DNA from: UBA710 sp051656785
GTDB taxonomy: Bacteria; Bacillota_I; Bacilli_A; Mycoplasmatales; Metamycoplasmataceae
DNA: 64,000 bases
Assembly (NCBI GenBank): GCA_051656785.1
Contig: JBOFJK010000002.1
Coordinates: 1-64,000 of the forward strand
Direction of reading: 5' to 3'
The position numbers and the translations under genes were made by a program. The notes below the pieces were generated by a model, which worked only from the letters and a program-made list of their open reading frames with translations, was not told the DNA's origin and made no database searches. Below, piece after piece: positions 1 through 11,000 of this stretch (within the stretch, counting starts at the first letter, position 1; each line of letters opens with the position of its first letter).

Positions 1-131
1 ATTTAGCTATTACAAAATTTCTTATTATAATTAAATAATTATTAAATTTTGATAATGAAATATTAGTTTTTGTTACAAAATTTAAAATAACTATTACTAG
101 GTTTGCTTATTTATATATAATTAATAAAGAA

Positions 132-428
132 ATGAATTATTATGATATTAAAAACATTTGTTCAAATTTTGTTCAAATTTCAACTATAAATGACCCCCCT
201 GATCCAAGTGGAATAACTGACCCGATGATTATATTATCTGTTGTTTTATTAACATTCTCAATATTATTTCCTTGTTTAATCTGATTTCTAAGAAATTTTA
301 TAAGAATTATTTTAAAAAAAAATTATGATGGCTTTAATCGTTCATTAAAATGAATAACATTAGCATCTTTAATATTATTTATTGCTTCAGTTATTTTAAT
401 AATACTTACTGTTCGGGAGATCATATAA
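132..428 (+). CDS. small two-pass membrane protein, unknown
   Basis: A 98-residue reading frame (TGA read as Trp) with two hydrophobic segments, roughly residues 32-52 and 76-96, separated by a short basic loop. I do not recognise the family. The frame is closed by a stop at 36-38, so the gene is not a fragment of something upstream; ATG at 132 is the first canonical start, but only a weak purine-rich stretch precedes it. Its stop overlaps the ATG of the next gene (TAATG), so the two are probably translated together. The role is unknown; a membrane location is inferred from hydrophobicity only. Confidence 0.55.
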
Positions 429-952
429 TGAGTAAAGATTTAAAAGATAGAAGTAATGAAGAAAAAGATGTTAATTATACATCTCTTATTGATGAATTTC
501 GTCGTCAAAAAATTGTTTATGCTAATAGAAGAATTAAGGCTGATTCTATTGATGATGTTTGAAGTGCACTTGAAAAAACAATTGCCAAAACTTTCAAAAT
601 TAAAAGGGAATTAAAAAAGGATATTGAATTTGGAATAAAAATTAGAGGTATTTATACGAAATATCTTTTAGAAGAACATGATAAAGATAAATATGAAATT
701 TCTATTTTTTGATTAAATGCCAATGATAAATATTGATTACACTATCGTATTGTTCCTTCAATGTTTGAGGGAAGTTATAAGATTAAATTTAAAGAAATAG
801 TCCATAGGGAGCAAACTTTTTTTGGTTTAGCAGATACTGCAGGAACATTTCTTTTGAAACATTCTTTCAGGAAAAATGCCAACATGTTTATTAAAAGTAT
901 GAAGTCTATTATTAATTCAACTGAGGAAGATAAAGAAGAACAAATAAGTTAG
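428..952 (+). CDS. conserved-looking hypothetical protein upstream of gyrB
   Basis: 174 residues with three in-frame TGA (Trp) codons. The N-terminal half is charged and helical-looking; the second half is mixed alpha/beta and contains a YWLHYRIVP stretch. No transmembrane segment or signal peptide is visible. The start at 428 is supported by a GGGAG ribosome-binding site nine bases upstream and by overlap with the preceding stop; an in-frame ATG at 350 lies inside the upstream gene and is less likely. Family not recognised. It lies just before gyrB, separated from it by about 80 bases that carry a probable promoter. Confidence 0.65.
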
Positions 953-1030
953 TATTTATTGCCAGAAAAAAGATTCTTTTATTTGATATAATTTAATAAT
1001 AAATTTAAACAATTTTAAAAAGAGGAAAAC

Positions 1031-2965
1031 ATGTCAAATCAATATTCAGCAAGTAACATAAAAGTTTTGAAGGGCCTAGAACCTGTTAGAAAAAGACCTG
1101 GAATGTATATTGGTACTACTGGTAAAAAAGGGTTACACCACTTAATTTGAGAAATCGTTGATAATTCTATTGATGAGGCAATGGCTGGTTTTGCATCTGT
1201 TATTTTGATTGAACTTGATTCAGATGGTTATGTAACGATTAATGATAATGGTCGTGGTATTCCTACTGATGTTCACCCACAAACAGGACTTTCAACAGTG
1301 GAAACTGTTCTAACAGTTTTACACGCGGGGGGTAAATTTGATTCTGAAACCTATAAAGTTTCTGGGGGACTACATGGTGTTGGAGCATCCGTTGTTAATG
1401 CACTTAGTTCCAATCTAAAAGTTTGAATCAAAAGAAATGGAAATCTTTTCTTCCAAGAATTTAAAGAAGGTGGAATTTCTGAAGGCCCTATTAAAATTAT
1501 TGATTCTGTGGAACAAAACGATACTGGAACAAAAATTTCTTTTAAACCTGATTTTACTATTATGGAAAAAAATGAATTTGAGTTTCCAGTTATTTTAGAT
1601 AGAGCAAAACAAATTGCATATTTAAATAAAGGAATTACAATTCAACTTATAGATTCAAGAACTGATGAAGTAGCTAAAGAAACTTTCTACTTTGAAGGTG
1701 GAATTAAAGAGTATGTTAAAGAACTAAATAAAGGTAGGGCAATTATTCATGATGAAATCATCTATGCTGAAGGCAAAGTAAAAGGTGATGATGGGGAAGT
1801 TATTGTTGAAGTTGCAATGCAATATAATCATGGTTACCAAAGTAATGTTGTTTCATATGCTAATAATATTTCAACAATTGAGGGCGGAACACATGAACAA
1901 GGCTTTACTGATTCCTTAACTAGAATATTGAACAACTATGCAGGAGCTAATAAACTTTTTAAAAATGAAGATGAAAAATTAACTAGAGAAGATGTTCGTG
2001 AAGGTTTAACAGCTATTATTTCAATAAAACATATTGAACCTATTTTTGAGGGTCAAACAAAAAGTAAACTTGGAAATAAAGATGCTAGAATGGCAACTAA
2101 TAAGGTACTTTCAATTCAATTAGAAAAATTCTTAGCAGAGAATCCTAGTCAAGCTAAAATGATTATTGATAAAACACTACTTGCACAAAGGGCTCGTTTT
2201 GCTGCTACAAATGCTAGAGAAGCTACAAGAAGAAAAACAATATTTGATATTACTTCCCTGCCAGGTAAATTAGCTGATTGTTCATCTAAAAATGCAGAAA
2301 TTTCTGAACTATATATTGTCGAGGGAGATTCAGCTGGTGGTTCAGCTAAAATGGGTCGCGATAGAGAAACTCAAGCAATATTACCATTAAGAGGAAAAAT
2401 AATAAATTCTGAAAAGGCAAGAATTGATAAAGTTTTTGAAAACACTGAAATTATGTCAATCATTACTGCTTTAGGAACGGGTGTTGATAGTGAAATAAAT
2501 GTTAATAAATTAAGATATCATAAGGTAATAATAATGACTGATGCTGATGTTGATGGATCTCACATTAGAACATTATTATTAACATTCCTTTATCGTTATA
2601 TGAGACCATTAGTAGAATATGGTTTTGTATATATTGCTCAACCACCTCTTTTTAAAATATCAACTGGAAAAAGTTTTCAGTATGCTTATAATGAAGAACA
2701 AAAAGATGAAGTTATTAAAGCAATTGAAGAAAAAGATCCAAATGTAAAAATAAATATACAAAGATATAAGGGACTTGGTGAAATGAATCCCGATCAATTG
2801 TGAGAAACAACAATGGATCCCGCATCAAGAAAAATGTTACAAGTTCAAATAAATGATGTTGCAAATGCTGACTTAGTATTTTCAACACTTATGGGTGATG
2901 ATGTTGCTCCAAGAAGACAATTCATTGAAGACAATGCTAAGTATGCTAAAAATATTGACTTATAA
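1031..2965 (+). CDS. gyrB: DNA gyrase subunit B
   Basis: ATP-driven type II topoisomerase subunit that, with GyrA, introduces negative supercoils. 644 residues, the usual length. The GHKL ATPase domain shows EIVDNSIDEA near residue 42 and GGLHGVG near 112; the Toprim domain shows EGDSAGGSAK near 430 and DADVDGSHIRTLL near 503. The C-terminus, with MGDDVAPRRQFIEDNA, is the GyrB form rather than ParE. Start ATG 1031 follows an AGAGGA ribosome-binding site. The gene is not followed by gyrA; its 3' end overlaps a LicA-like kinase gene. A TATAAT-type -10 element lies in the 80-base gap upstream. Confidence 0.97.
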
Positions 2966-3581
2966 TTATGATCAATATGATCAAAAAGTTTTTAAGAAAA
3001 AAAACATTAGTAATCTAAAATTATTTTATGATGGTTATCACAACAAAACCTTTAAAGGTCTTTTATTTAATGAATTAGTTCAGGTAAGAATATCTAAGAA
3101 TGAAATTGCAAATCACAATAATGAATTAAAATTATTGAAGAACTCAAAAGATGTAATCTACATTGATAAATATGTGATGATTAAAAAATGAATAAATGGT
3201 AATGAACTTGATAATAATAGTTTGCAGTTTCTTATCAAAATAAAAGATGTTCTAACAAAACACTGATTATTAAAAATTAACGGAATAACTTCATTTAAAT
3301 TTGATGATAATAATTATTATAATGATGATGAGATAGTGCTTTCTCATGGGGATTTAAGAAGAAAAAATATAATCATTGACAATAAGATGAATGTTCATCT
3401 TATTGATTTTGAGTGAACAAGTTATACAAGTAAATATTTTGATTTAGCCCACCTACATTTATATTGTTTTTTTAGTATTAGTGAAATAGTTAAAGTTTTT
3501 CATGTAGATAAAACTAAATTAAAAATAGCAATAACTAGTACTGCTATTTTTAATTCTAAATGAGAGAAAGAGTATAATTAA
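2955..3581 (+). CDS. LicA/choline kinase-like phosphotransferase
   Basis: 208 residues of the aminoglycoside phosphotransferase/choline kinase fold. The catalytic loop SHGDLRRKN (near residue 130) and the metal-binding IDFEW (near 148), followed by FDLAHL, are the APH/LicA signatures. Members phosphorylate small alcohols such as choline or ethanolamine; the substrate here cannot be told. TTG at 2955 is taken as the start because the homologous region begins right after it; this overlaps the end of gyrB by 11 bases. An ATG at 2895 in frame would lie deep in gyrB. The 3' end overlaps the convergent FNT gene by four bases. A second LicA-like gene lies beyond that transporter. Confidence 0.75.
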
Positions 3582-4762
3582 TATCTCTGATTTTCATACT
3601 CATCATAGTATTCATCTTCTAATGGGTCATCAAAATTTGTTTCATTCATTCTAACAAGTACATCTGCTGGATATGTATCATCTTGGTTATCATATAGCTC
3701 ATCATAATTAGGAATATCCTGAGGGAAAAGTCTTACATGTCTTGTTTCATCTAAATTATCATAATTTTCTCTTGTTGATTGATTAACAAATCTATTGTAT
3801 GTTGTAGTATTGTGTTTTTCAATGTCAATTTTTTCTTCTTTTTTGTGGAGGTTATCTTTTGCATTTGCCTTCTCTGCTTTAATAATTTTATGTTGATCAC
3901 TTAATCAGAAGTAAACAAATGGTAGAAGAATTGCCCCTGATAATCAGTTACCACACATTGCAGGAATCATATTTATAACTATACTTCTAAAAGTTCAATC
4001 CATTAATGGTAACGGCACTTCAAATATACCTTGGCCAATAACTTGTAGTATGGGGTGATCAAGATGTGCTCAACCAAAAGCAAATAAAATTGCATTTGCT
4101 GTTACATGTTGAAATCCAACAATTGCAAATAATCAAATTGGGAAATATATTAAAAATATTTTAGCAATTGAATGTTTTGTGGCCATTGTTGATCAAACAG
4201 TTCCGGCAACTAAAATGTTACATAAGATGCCTGAGAAAAATGCTTGCCATCATTCAATGTTGACTTTCTTGGCAATAATCTGTTGCAAGATAAATAATTG
4301 TTTATCATCAAAGATATTAGCACCTCTTACAATACCTGCAATTAAGAATGCTCCAAGAACATTTCCAAATAATGTTAATGCTCATTTTATTACTACTGGT
4401 GATACTTTAACCTTCTGAGTTAGAATTGCAATAGAAGTTAAATTATCTGAAGTAAATAGGGACCCGCCTAAGAAAACAATTAATAAAAGACCTACAGGAA
4501 ATATTGCTCCAGCAATAATTAATGGCCATCCTTTTATATCAACATTTGGAGCAATATTATTCTCCAATAAATTTTCTTTTCATCCATCAATAAAAACATC
4601 TTTATCCTGTGTTCCAGCTAGAATTGCAATAAATGATATATAAGCAATTCCAACATATATACAACCCATTATTCCTAAGAATATAAGTTTTCATCATGCA
4701 AGTTTAGTTTTTTTTACTGCGAATTCAATGGCATTACTAAAATTATCTTTGTAATCGTGCAT
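3578..4762 (-). CDS. formate/nitrite (FNT) family transporter
   Basis: 394 residues; the first ~300 form a six-helix membrane channel of the FocA/NirC/FNT family, the rest is a long hydrophilic tail. Family signatures include an N-terminal KLAWWKLIFLGIMG segment, SGILCNILVAGTVW (the canonical GxxCNxLV element) and FQHVTANAIL (the canonical H-x-x-x-N element). FNT proteins move small monocarboxylates such as formate or lactate, or nitrite. For a glycolytic mycoplasma, acid export is a reasonable inference. The C-terminal ~90 residues are rich in Asp, Glu, Asn and Arg, longer than in typical FNTs. Start ATG 4762 gives the full first helix. Confidence 0.85.
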
Positions 4763-4852
4763 AAAATCCTTTTTAAAATATTTTGTTATTACATTATAAT
4801 ACTTTTTATTTTTAATGTTAAAATTATTTTATATTAAGGTGGACGAAAATAA

Positions 4853-5584
4853 ATGAGAATTAAAATTCAAGACGGTCACACAAACTTATCCTATAAAGAT
4901 GAGAATATCTTTATTCAGGTAAAAGTATACAATAAATTTAATCATAAAATAGATTACAAAATTTTAAAAAATTTTGATTTTATTCCTAAACTAATTTCAC
5001 AAAATGAAAATGAAACTAAATGAGAATTTATTGAGGGTTCATTCCCAAAAGTAACTGATGAATTACTAATTAAAATTGCTGATAATTTAAAAGTGATTCA
5101 TAACTCAAAAATAAAATTTCCACCATTTAATATGGCGGCAAGAATTAAAGAATATAGAAAAATTATGAAGGGGAAAAATATTGAAATCCCAATAATTAAT
5201 GAATATTATAAAAGAATAAATTATATTTTGAAGAACCAGGATAAATCTACTCCAATTCATTCAGATATTTGAGATCAAAATTTAATTGAAGGAATAAATG
5301 GGAAACTATATATTGTGGATTGGGAATATGCTCATATGGGTGACAAAAATTTTGAGTTAGCTTACATAATTGAGAGTCTAAGATTATCAAATGAACAAGA
5401 AACAGCATTTCTTAATCATTATGGTGATTACAATTATCAATTCATTAAGAACCACAAAGAGCTTGTTAATTATTTAATTATCTTATGAAATAATGCTCAA
5501 CCAAGCAAAGCATTTAGTGATGATGAATTTATTAATAATTTAAAAAAATTAAAAAAAGAAAGAAAAATAAAAAAAACTGGATAG
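4853..5584 (+). CDS. LicA/choline kinase-like phosphotransferase (second copy)
   Basis: 243 residues of the APH/choline kinase superfamily. The catalytic loop reads IHSDIWDQNLI near residue 137, with Asp and Asn in the expected spacing, and VDWEYAHMGDKNFELAYI near 154 supplies the metal-binding Asp. The Brenner-type motif and the following ELA are as in LicA. It uses one TGG Trp codon among TGA codons. An AAGGTGG ribosome-binding site precedes ATG 4853. It is the more typical of the two LicA-like genes here. Likely role: phosphorylation of choline or a related alcohol for lipid or surface modification, inferred from family only. Confidence 0.8.
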
Positions 5585-5592
5585 CCAGCCTT

Positions 5593-5784
5593 TTATATTT
5601 TTCCCTGTTTACGAAGTGTTCTTTTGGTTTTAGCAGTTACTCTCAAAGTTTTTTTTTCTCCACCTTCAAGAAGTGTTACCTTTTGAAGGTTTAAGTTGAA
5701 TCTTCTTTTTGAAGTATTAAGAGCATGAGAGCGTAAATTTCCTGACATAGGTTTTGTACCATTTATTTCATCTATTCTTGACAT
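5593..5784 (-). CDS. rpmB: 50S ribosomal protein L28
   Basis: 63 residues, the normal length for L28. The N-terminal region with MSGNLRSHALNTSKRRFNLN matches the family hallmark (SGN, RSHA, then an aromatic/NLN stretch), and the basic C-terminus KRTLRKQGKI fits an rRNA-binding protein. The zinc-binding cysteines of some L28 proteins are absent. A GGAGG ribosome-binding site lies just upstream of ATG 5784. It lies convergent to the LicA-like gene with only eight bases between the stops. Confidence 0.95.
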   Translation of the reverse strand: MSRIDEINGTKPMSGNLRSHALNTSKRRFNLNLQKVTLLEGGEKKTLRVTAKTKRTLRKQGKI

Positions 5785-5868
5785 ATCTGCCTCCTTAATT
5801 TGAATTTATTAGTTTATATATTATACATAAAATAATAAAAACACTAATTATTAATGTTTAAAATTATC

Positions 5869-6096
5869 CTATTTAGCATTTTTCATTGATCTCATAACAC
5901 TTTTGATGTGAGCTTCAGAAGGTTTTCTACCCATTTGCAAGAACATAGCTCTAATCATTTTCTCAGTAATAGGCGGGTTTTCTCTTAATTGTTTCTCAAA
6001 CATTTTCTTTGTAAAATAAAATGCTAAAAACCCCCCTAACACAAATAAAATTAGTGAGATACCTATTATCAATCCAATTGCCAAACCTAAATCCAT
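5869..6096 (-). CDS. UPF0154 (YneF-type) single-pass membrane protein
   Basis: 75 residues with one N-terminal transmembrane helix (about residues 5-28) followed by a conserved cytoplasmic segment: ENPPITEKMIRAMFLQMGRKPSE. This layout and the PPITEKMIRAMF...MGRKPSE core are diagnostic of UPF0154/YneF, widespread in Firmicutes and Mollicutes with no settled function. ATG 6096 gives a short N-terminus directly before the helix. It probably forms its own transcription unit downstream of the divergent/parallel L28 gene. Confidence 0.92.
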   Translation of the reverse strand: MDLGLAIGLIIGISLILFVLGGFLAFYFTKKMFEKQLRENPPITEKMIRAMFLQMGRKPSEAHIKSVMRSMKNAK

Positions 6097-6170
6097 TTCA
6101 ATACCATTTCCTATCTAAATATTTCTAAATTATAACATTTAATTATTTATTCATTATTTACTTATAAATA

Positions 6171-7337
6171 TTATACTTCTTTAATCATTTCTTTATAAAT
6201 TGCTATTCATTTTTCTTCAAATGTTTCATAACACAAATACTTTATTGCAAACTCATAACAATTATCTGATAATTCTTTTAATTTTTCAATTGGTAAATCA
6301 TTTATTTCATCAAATTTCTGAGCATATTTTTTAATATTTCTTTTGTTATCCAAAAGAAATCCATTTTTATTATTATTAGTTAGAAATTTTGCTGATATAA
6401 AAGAATTTCTTGCAATTATTGGAGTCATAGAACATATTGATTCAACTAAGGATCCAGAAAAACCTTCATAGTTGCTTAATAAAAAATTAAATTTAGAATG
6501 TAAATTTATATCTAGTACCTTTTCATGTTCTAATTTTCCATGAAAAATAATGTTTTTATTTTTTTTTATTTTATCCTCATAAGAACCAAAACCATATACA
6601 TCTAATTTATTCTTGCTTTTTCTCATCATTTTATCGACATCATTAAATCTTTTTTGCTCAACAGTTACTCTACCAATATAAATAATATTTCTTTTGAAAT
6701 CATTATTTTTATATATTTCATCTTTTCGCTTTTTATTTTCTTCAATTACTTCCTTTTTAACACTAGTATTGTAAACTCAAAAATACTTTGTATTTCTTTT
6801 TTGCTTGTATTTATTCTCAATATATTTTTGATTCAACTCATCATAAAAAACAATTTTTTTTGCAAATTTAAAACAGTTCTTAAATCCGGCTGCTCTAATC
6901 AAAAAAAATGCAATTGGACTAAATATACCATATCTCTTCATTTCAAAAAAATCTGCTGATTGATGTTGTATATATAAATACTTATCACTATTAAGTATTT
7001 TTTTTGATCTAACTAATGTCAATGAAGCATCAATAACTAAATCATAATCATCAATCAACTTGTCTAATTGTTTTCTAGAACGAAAGGCAATATTATAATA
7101 ATTTCTTAACATTCACTTAAGTCTAAACTTTTTGCAATCATTAAATTTTCCATTAGGTGTTATTATTTTAATATCATCAGTTTTTTTCAAATCTTCCTGA
7201 GTCATATTAACTTGGAAGGAATATTCATCAATTATGCAATTTTGTTTTTTAAGAATATTAATAATTCTCTTTGTGTACATATCGGCACCTGAAGTGAAAT
7301 GATGATTATTCCCACTTATTATTAGTATTTTTTTCAT
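6171..7337 (-). CDS. family 4 (group 1) glycosyltransferase
   Basis: 388 residues in the GT-B fold. The N-terminus, MKKILIISGNNHHFTSGAD, is a typical first Rossmann strand with a glycine-rich loop. The C-terminal nucleotide-sugar domain holds IIYIGRV (near residue 225) and the signature SNYEGFSGSLVESI (near 285), the E-x7-E element of GT4 retaining transferases. Start 7337 has an AAAGG ribosome-binding site. No export or polymerase genes lie next to it, so it is a lone transferase; making a glycolipid or surface glycan is inferred. Codon use looks like that of its neighbours. Confidence 0.85.
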
Positions 7338-7447
7338 ATTTTTAACCTTTTTTAAACAAAAAACAAATATATTCAATTCTTAGTGTTATTGAATATTATT
7401 AATTAATTTTATATTATAAATTACAATTGTTTAACAAAATGAAATAA

Positions 7448-7648
7448 TTAAATAATTTTTACTAATTCTTCTTTAGATCTTCAAGATAATTTATTACTTC
7501 TAAAAACATGAATAATTTCAATATTCTCATTAGCTTTTGAAGCATTTTTTCTTCTTCACCCTACAACAAATTTTTCAATATCTTCAATTGTGTGGTCTTT
7601 TGTTAGAACCTCTTTATTTGATGTTAATACTGCTTTATATTGATACAT
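7448..7648 (-). CDS. 66-residue hypothetical protein
   Basis: A short soluble, basic protein with two TGA-encoded Trp residues, one in VVGWRRKNASK and one in KLSWRSKEE near the C-terminus. An AAGGA ribosome-binding site precedes ATG 7648. The pattern of a beta strand, a helix, another strand (IEIIHVF) and a helix suggests a small folded domain. I do not recognise the family. It is the last gene before the 441-base gap that carries the small RNA. Confidence 0.6.
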
Positions 7649-7781
7649 AATTATGTTAATTTCCTTATTATTCCTACTTATTTTAATATAATTATAACTC
7701 ATTTTCAATTAATGTTAATTTATATTAAAATTGACATAAGAAAATTTAATAAAATAAATTTATATATAATATATTCAAAAA

Positions 7782-7790
7782 TGTTATAAT
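7782..7790 (+). promoter_or_regulatory. extended -10 promoter of the small RNA
   Basis: TGTTATAAT: a consensus -10 hexamer with an upstream TG, identical to the element before fba at 46371-46379. No good -35 is visible at the proper distance, as is common in mycoplasmas. Transcription would begin near 7797. Confidence 0.6.
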
Positions 7791-7796
7791 GTAATT

Positions 7797-7949
7797 AGCT
7801 TATTTAGGATATCTAAATGGGTTTTGAAGTCAATATGACCTAAAAAATGTCTTAAAAATACTTTATGTATTTATTCCCTTTTGTTAATAAAATAAAAAAT
7901 CTTAGGCGCTTAAGATAAACCATTCTTAATTTACAAGAATGGTTTTTTT
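7797..7949 (+). ncRNA. candidate small structured RNA, family unknown
   Basis: About 150 nt between a consensus extended -10 element and a strong intrinsic terminator, with no open reading frame of note. Local structure includes a perfect ATTTAG/CTAAAT hairpin with a five-base loop (about 7802-7818) just after the inferred 5' end, a small GTCA/TGAC hairpin near 7830, and a G/C-containing CTTAGGCGCTTAAG element near 7901. It does not show the SRP RNA tetraloop helix or purine-riboswitch core, and is too short for tmRNA or RNase P RNA. It may be an independent small RNA, or a leader that controls the helicase gene 140 bases downstream. The call rests on promoter, terminator and lack of coding potential. 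Confidence 0.55.
7918..7949 (+). terminator. intrinsic terminator of the small RNA
   Basis: AACCATTCTT pairs with AAGAATGGTT across a seven-base loop, followed by a run of T. It closes the candidate RNA and separates it from the helicase gene that starts at 8091. Confidence 0.8.
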
Positions 7950-8090
7950 ATTCTTCTTTTATAAATCTACCCCAAATATTTATATTAGGAAAATATAGAA
8001 TTTTTTTTACAAATGAATGAAAATGAAAATTAAATTATAAATTACTTTAAAATTAAATTATATTTAAAACAAGATTTTTGAGGAGTAAAA

Positions 8091-11000
8091 ATGAAAAAGG
8101 CAATAAAACATAAGTTATTAAATCTTATTACAATTAATCCTATTGATTATTGTATTAAGACTAGTCTAACTAACAAACACATAGATATTTTGAAATATGT
8201 CAAAAAAGATGCTTTTTTAGCATTTATAAATAAAGAAACGGATAGATTAGAAATTTCGGCCGCTTCTGGTGTTGCTTATTTTGAAGTTGAATTGAGTACA
8301 GCGAAAAATGTTGATAAATTTATTGATATTATTTTAAGCAATGGATTTATCATTTCAACAGCAATGATCAAAAGTTTGAATGATAATTTTTCAACAAATA
8401 AAACTAAAGTAATTAGTCACTTTGTATCTGAGATGAAATCATCTAAAAAGATATTTTTGGCAATTAACAAAACAGCTAAACAATTTTATAATGACTCTGC
8501 TATATGACCTTTGCATATTACATATCAATTTCTAAAAGGAAGGCTTGGAGATAATGTTGCAATTAAAGCTCCTCTGATTATTCAAAAAGTTGAAATAGTT
8601 GAAGAAAGTGCAAAATTAATTCTTAAAAGAATTGATGATGAAATAATTGTTAATGAAAAACTTTGTGTTGTTTTAAATAAAGAATATAAAACAAATATGA
8701 ACTCTAATGAGTTGTTAAAACCACTACCATTTAATGAAACACTTAAGAGGTTTGGGGAAATGGCTGGTTATGAAATTACATATACACCTCATGCTTTAGA
8801 AAGTTTCATGAAGGAAGACACTAAAGAGTTGATAGAAAAATATTCTATCTTAAATGTTGAGTCCTCAACAGTTTTAGGTTTTTTTGAACCAGGAGGTTCT
8901 GCTCTTAAACAAGATTTAGAAAAGATTATTGACGAAAACTTAGATCCTTTCGAATCACAAGTAGATGGAAATTTTAAACCAAGTAAATATTATGAAGATC
9001 AAGTAGTGAAAGAATCAGATATATTAGAGATTAATAGACCTTTAAATATTTTTCAAAAATATGCAGTTGCTTCTGCACTCAAACAATCTACATTAATTTA
9101 TGGTCCACCAGGAACAGGTAAATCTGAAGTTATTTCAAATATTATTTCTAATGCTTTAATAAAGGGGAAAAATGTTTTGATGGTTTCAGAAAAAAGGGCA
9201 GCATTAGATGTTTTAACATCACGTATTAATTCTCTTTCACAGTTCACTCTTTACCTTTGTGATAATAGAAATGCAAGTGATTTCTATAATAAAATTGCAT
9301 CACTAAACACTATACTTGGTACACAATGATATCGTGAGCCTTCTCGCTATACAAGGAATGCTGTAATTGAACCCTTAAAAATGGATAAAAATGAAATGAT
9401 TTTCTTTAATAATTATCAGGATTGATATTCAGAATTAGTAACACTAGTAAAAAAACATTGATCTATTGAAGATTACAATGATAATATTTTTAATCTTGAT
9501 TATTCGAAATATCAAGAATTAAAAAATGAAATTGGTGAACAAGTGAGTAATGAATGATTGTCAAATATTTTCATTGAGGGATTTGGGAATACAACTATTT
9601 ATCAGGTTGTTAATAATTTTCTAGTGGAATACAATATTTCAAAAATTGATGATTTTTTTGATGAATATTTAAAATATAAAAAATTTGTTAAAAAATTCAA
9701 ACTTGAAGATGAATTCACTCCTAATGAAATAATGAAACAAATCAAAAAAATCAAACATAAAATATCAACAAATATTAAGTTGGTTGAATATTTCTTATTA
9801 GGTGGAAAAAAATTAATATCTGTATTTGAAGAATTCTTTGAATTTAAAACAAAATATGAGAACATCAAAGAATATCAAGACTTCATGGACAAAACTCAAA
9901 AACAAAAATATGATTTCTTAGAAAGAATTCATGATTATATTTCTTTCACAAAAAAATTATTTGCTAAAAAAGCTGAGCTTACCGAACTTCCTAAACAGGA
10001 ATTAATTAGATATTCAATGTTGTGTGAAGAATTTAAAGAAAAATACAAGAAAGAAATAAATAAGTATGACTGACTATTATTTTTACGTGAAAATGGAAGA
10101 AAAGTTGAAAAGTTTTTAAATGAATATAATGAATCGATTAACGATACTTCAAAGGCAGAAATTATATTTGCTGAATTTGTTACAAATAAGAAAGTTATTA
10201 ATGATATAAATAATTGTGAGTTACCATTAAAGTTGATTAAGTCTGTTTCTAAAAATATGAATGAGATTGTTGATATGTTTAATGAATTTATTAAAAATAT
10301 TGATATATTAGAATCAGAGTTTGTTGAAGACTTTGTTGAATATAGGGAATTCTTCTCGTTTGATAATGCTTTCTTATTAGATCTTGATAAAGTTAAATCA
10401 ATTTTTAGTTCTAATAATCAATTAATACTTAAAGAATGATCATGACTTTCAATTCCTTATATTAAAACATTATATTTAGAAAACTTTACAATGTTTGATT
10501 TGGCAAGTGTTGGAGAAATAATGAAACTCATATCTGCCCCAATTACTCAAGATCAATTTACAAAACTTAAAACAATTTCATTGTGGAATGATATTGTTAA
10601 AGAAATTCCAATGTTTTTAGAAATAAAAGGAATTCATTTGCAAGATATTATTACTCAATTAAGAAAAGAAGCAATCCGTTCATCTTCAATTGTTGAGGAA
10701 TTAATTTTCAAAAAATATGTAAATTCATTAAGAAACTATTTAATTAAATTATCAAAAGATGAAAAAGATGAAATTGCTAATGTATTGCGTATCGCTTCAT
10801 CTGGTACATATCCATCTATAACTCAATTCGTAAAAAGATATTATGAATCACTTAAAAAATTGTTTCCAGTTTGAGTGTGTCGCCCTGATAATGTTTCAGA
10901 TATGATTCCTTTACGTGTAGATGAATTTTATTATGGAATCTTTGATGAAGCTTCTCAGATGTCAATCGAAAGATCATATCCATTAGTTTATAGATGTAAG

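Noticed and set aside
1..131. End of an upstream gene at the left edge
   Set aside because: All three plus frames close within the first ~40 bases and no recognisable protein is encoded; nothing can be supported here.
1031..2965. gyrB, alaS, secA and many other genes appear broken by stop codons
   Set aside because: All breaks are TGA at conserved Trp positions; with the Mollicutes code the frames are intact, so none is a pseudogene.
2966..3581. gyrA expected after gyrB
   Set aside because: The frame after gyrB encodes a LicA-like kinase, not a topoisomerase subunit.
6654..6959. A hydrophobic plus-strand frame in the glycosyltransferase region
   Set aside because: It is an antisense shadow of AT-rich coding sequence with no ribosome-binding site.
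7797..7949. Purine (2'-deoxyguanosine) riboswitch in the 7.8 kb gap
   Set aside because: A GGATAT string is present, but the conserved three-way junction sequences and the GTTTCTACC-type loop are not, and the downstream gene is a helicase.
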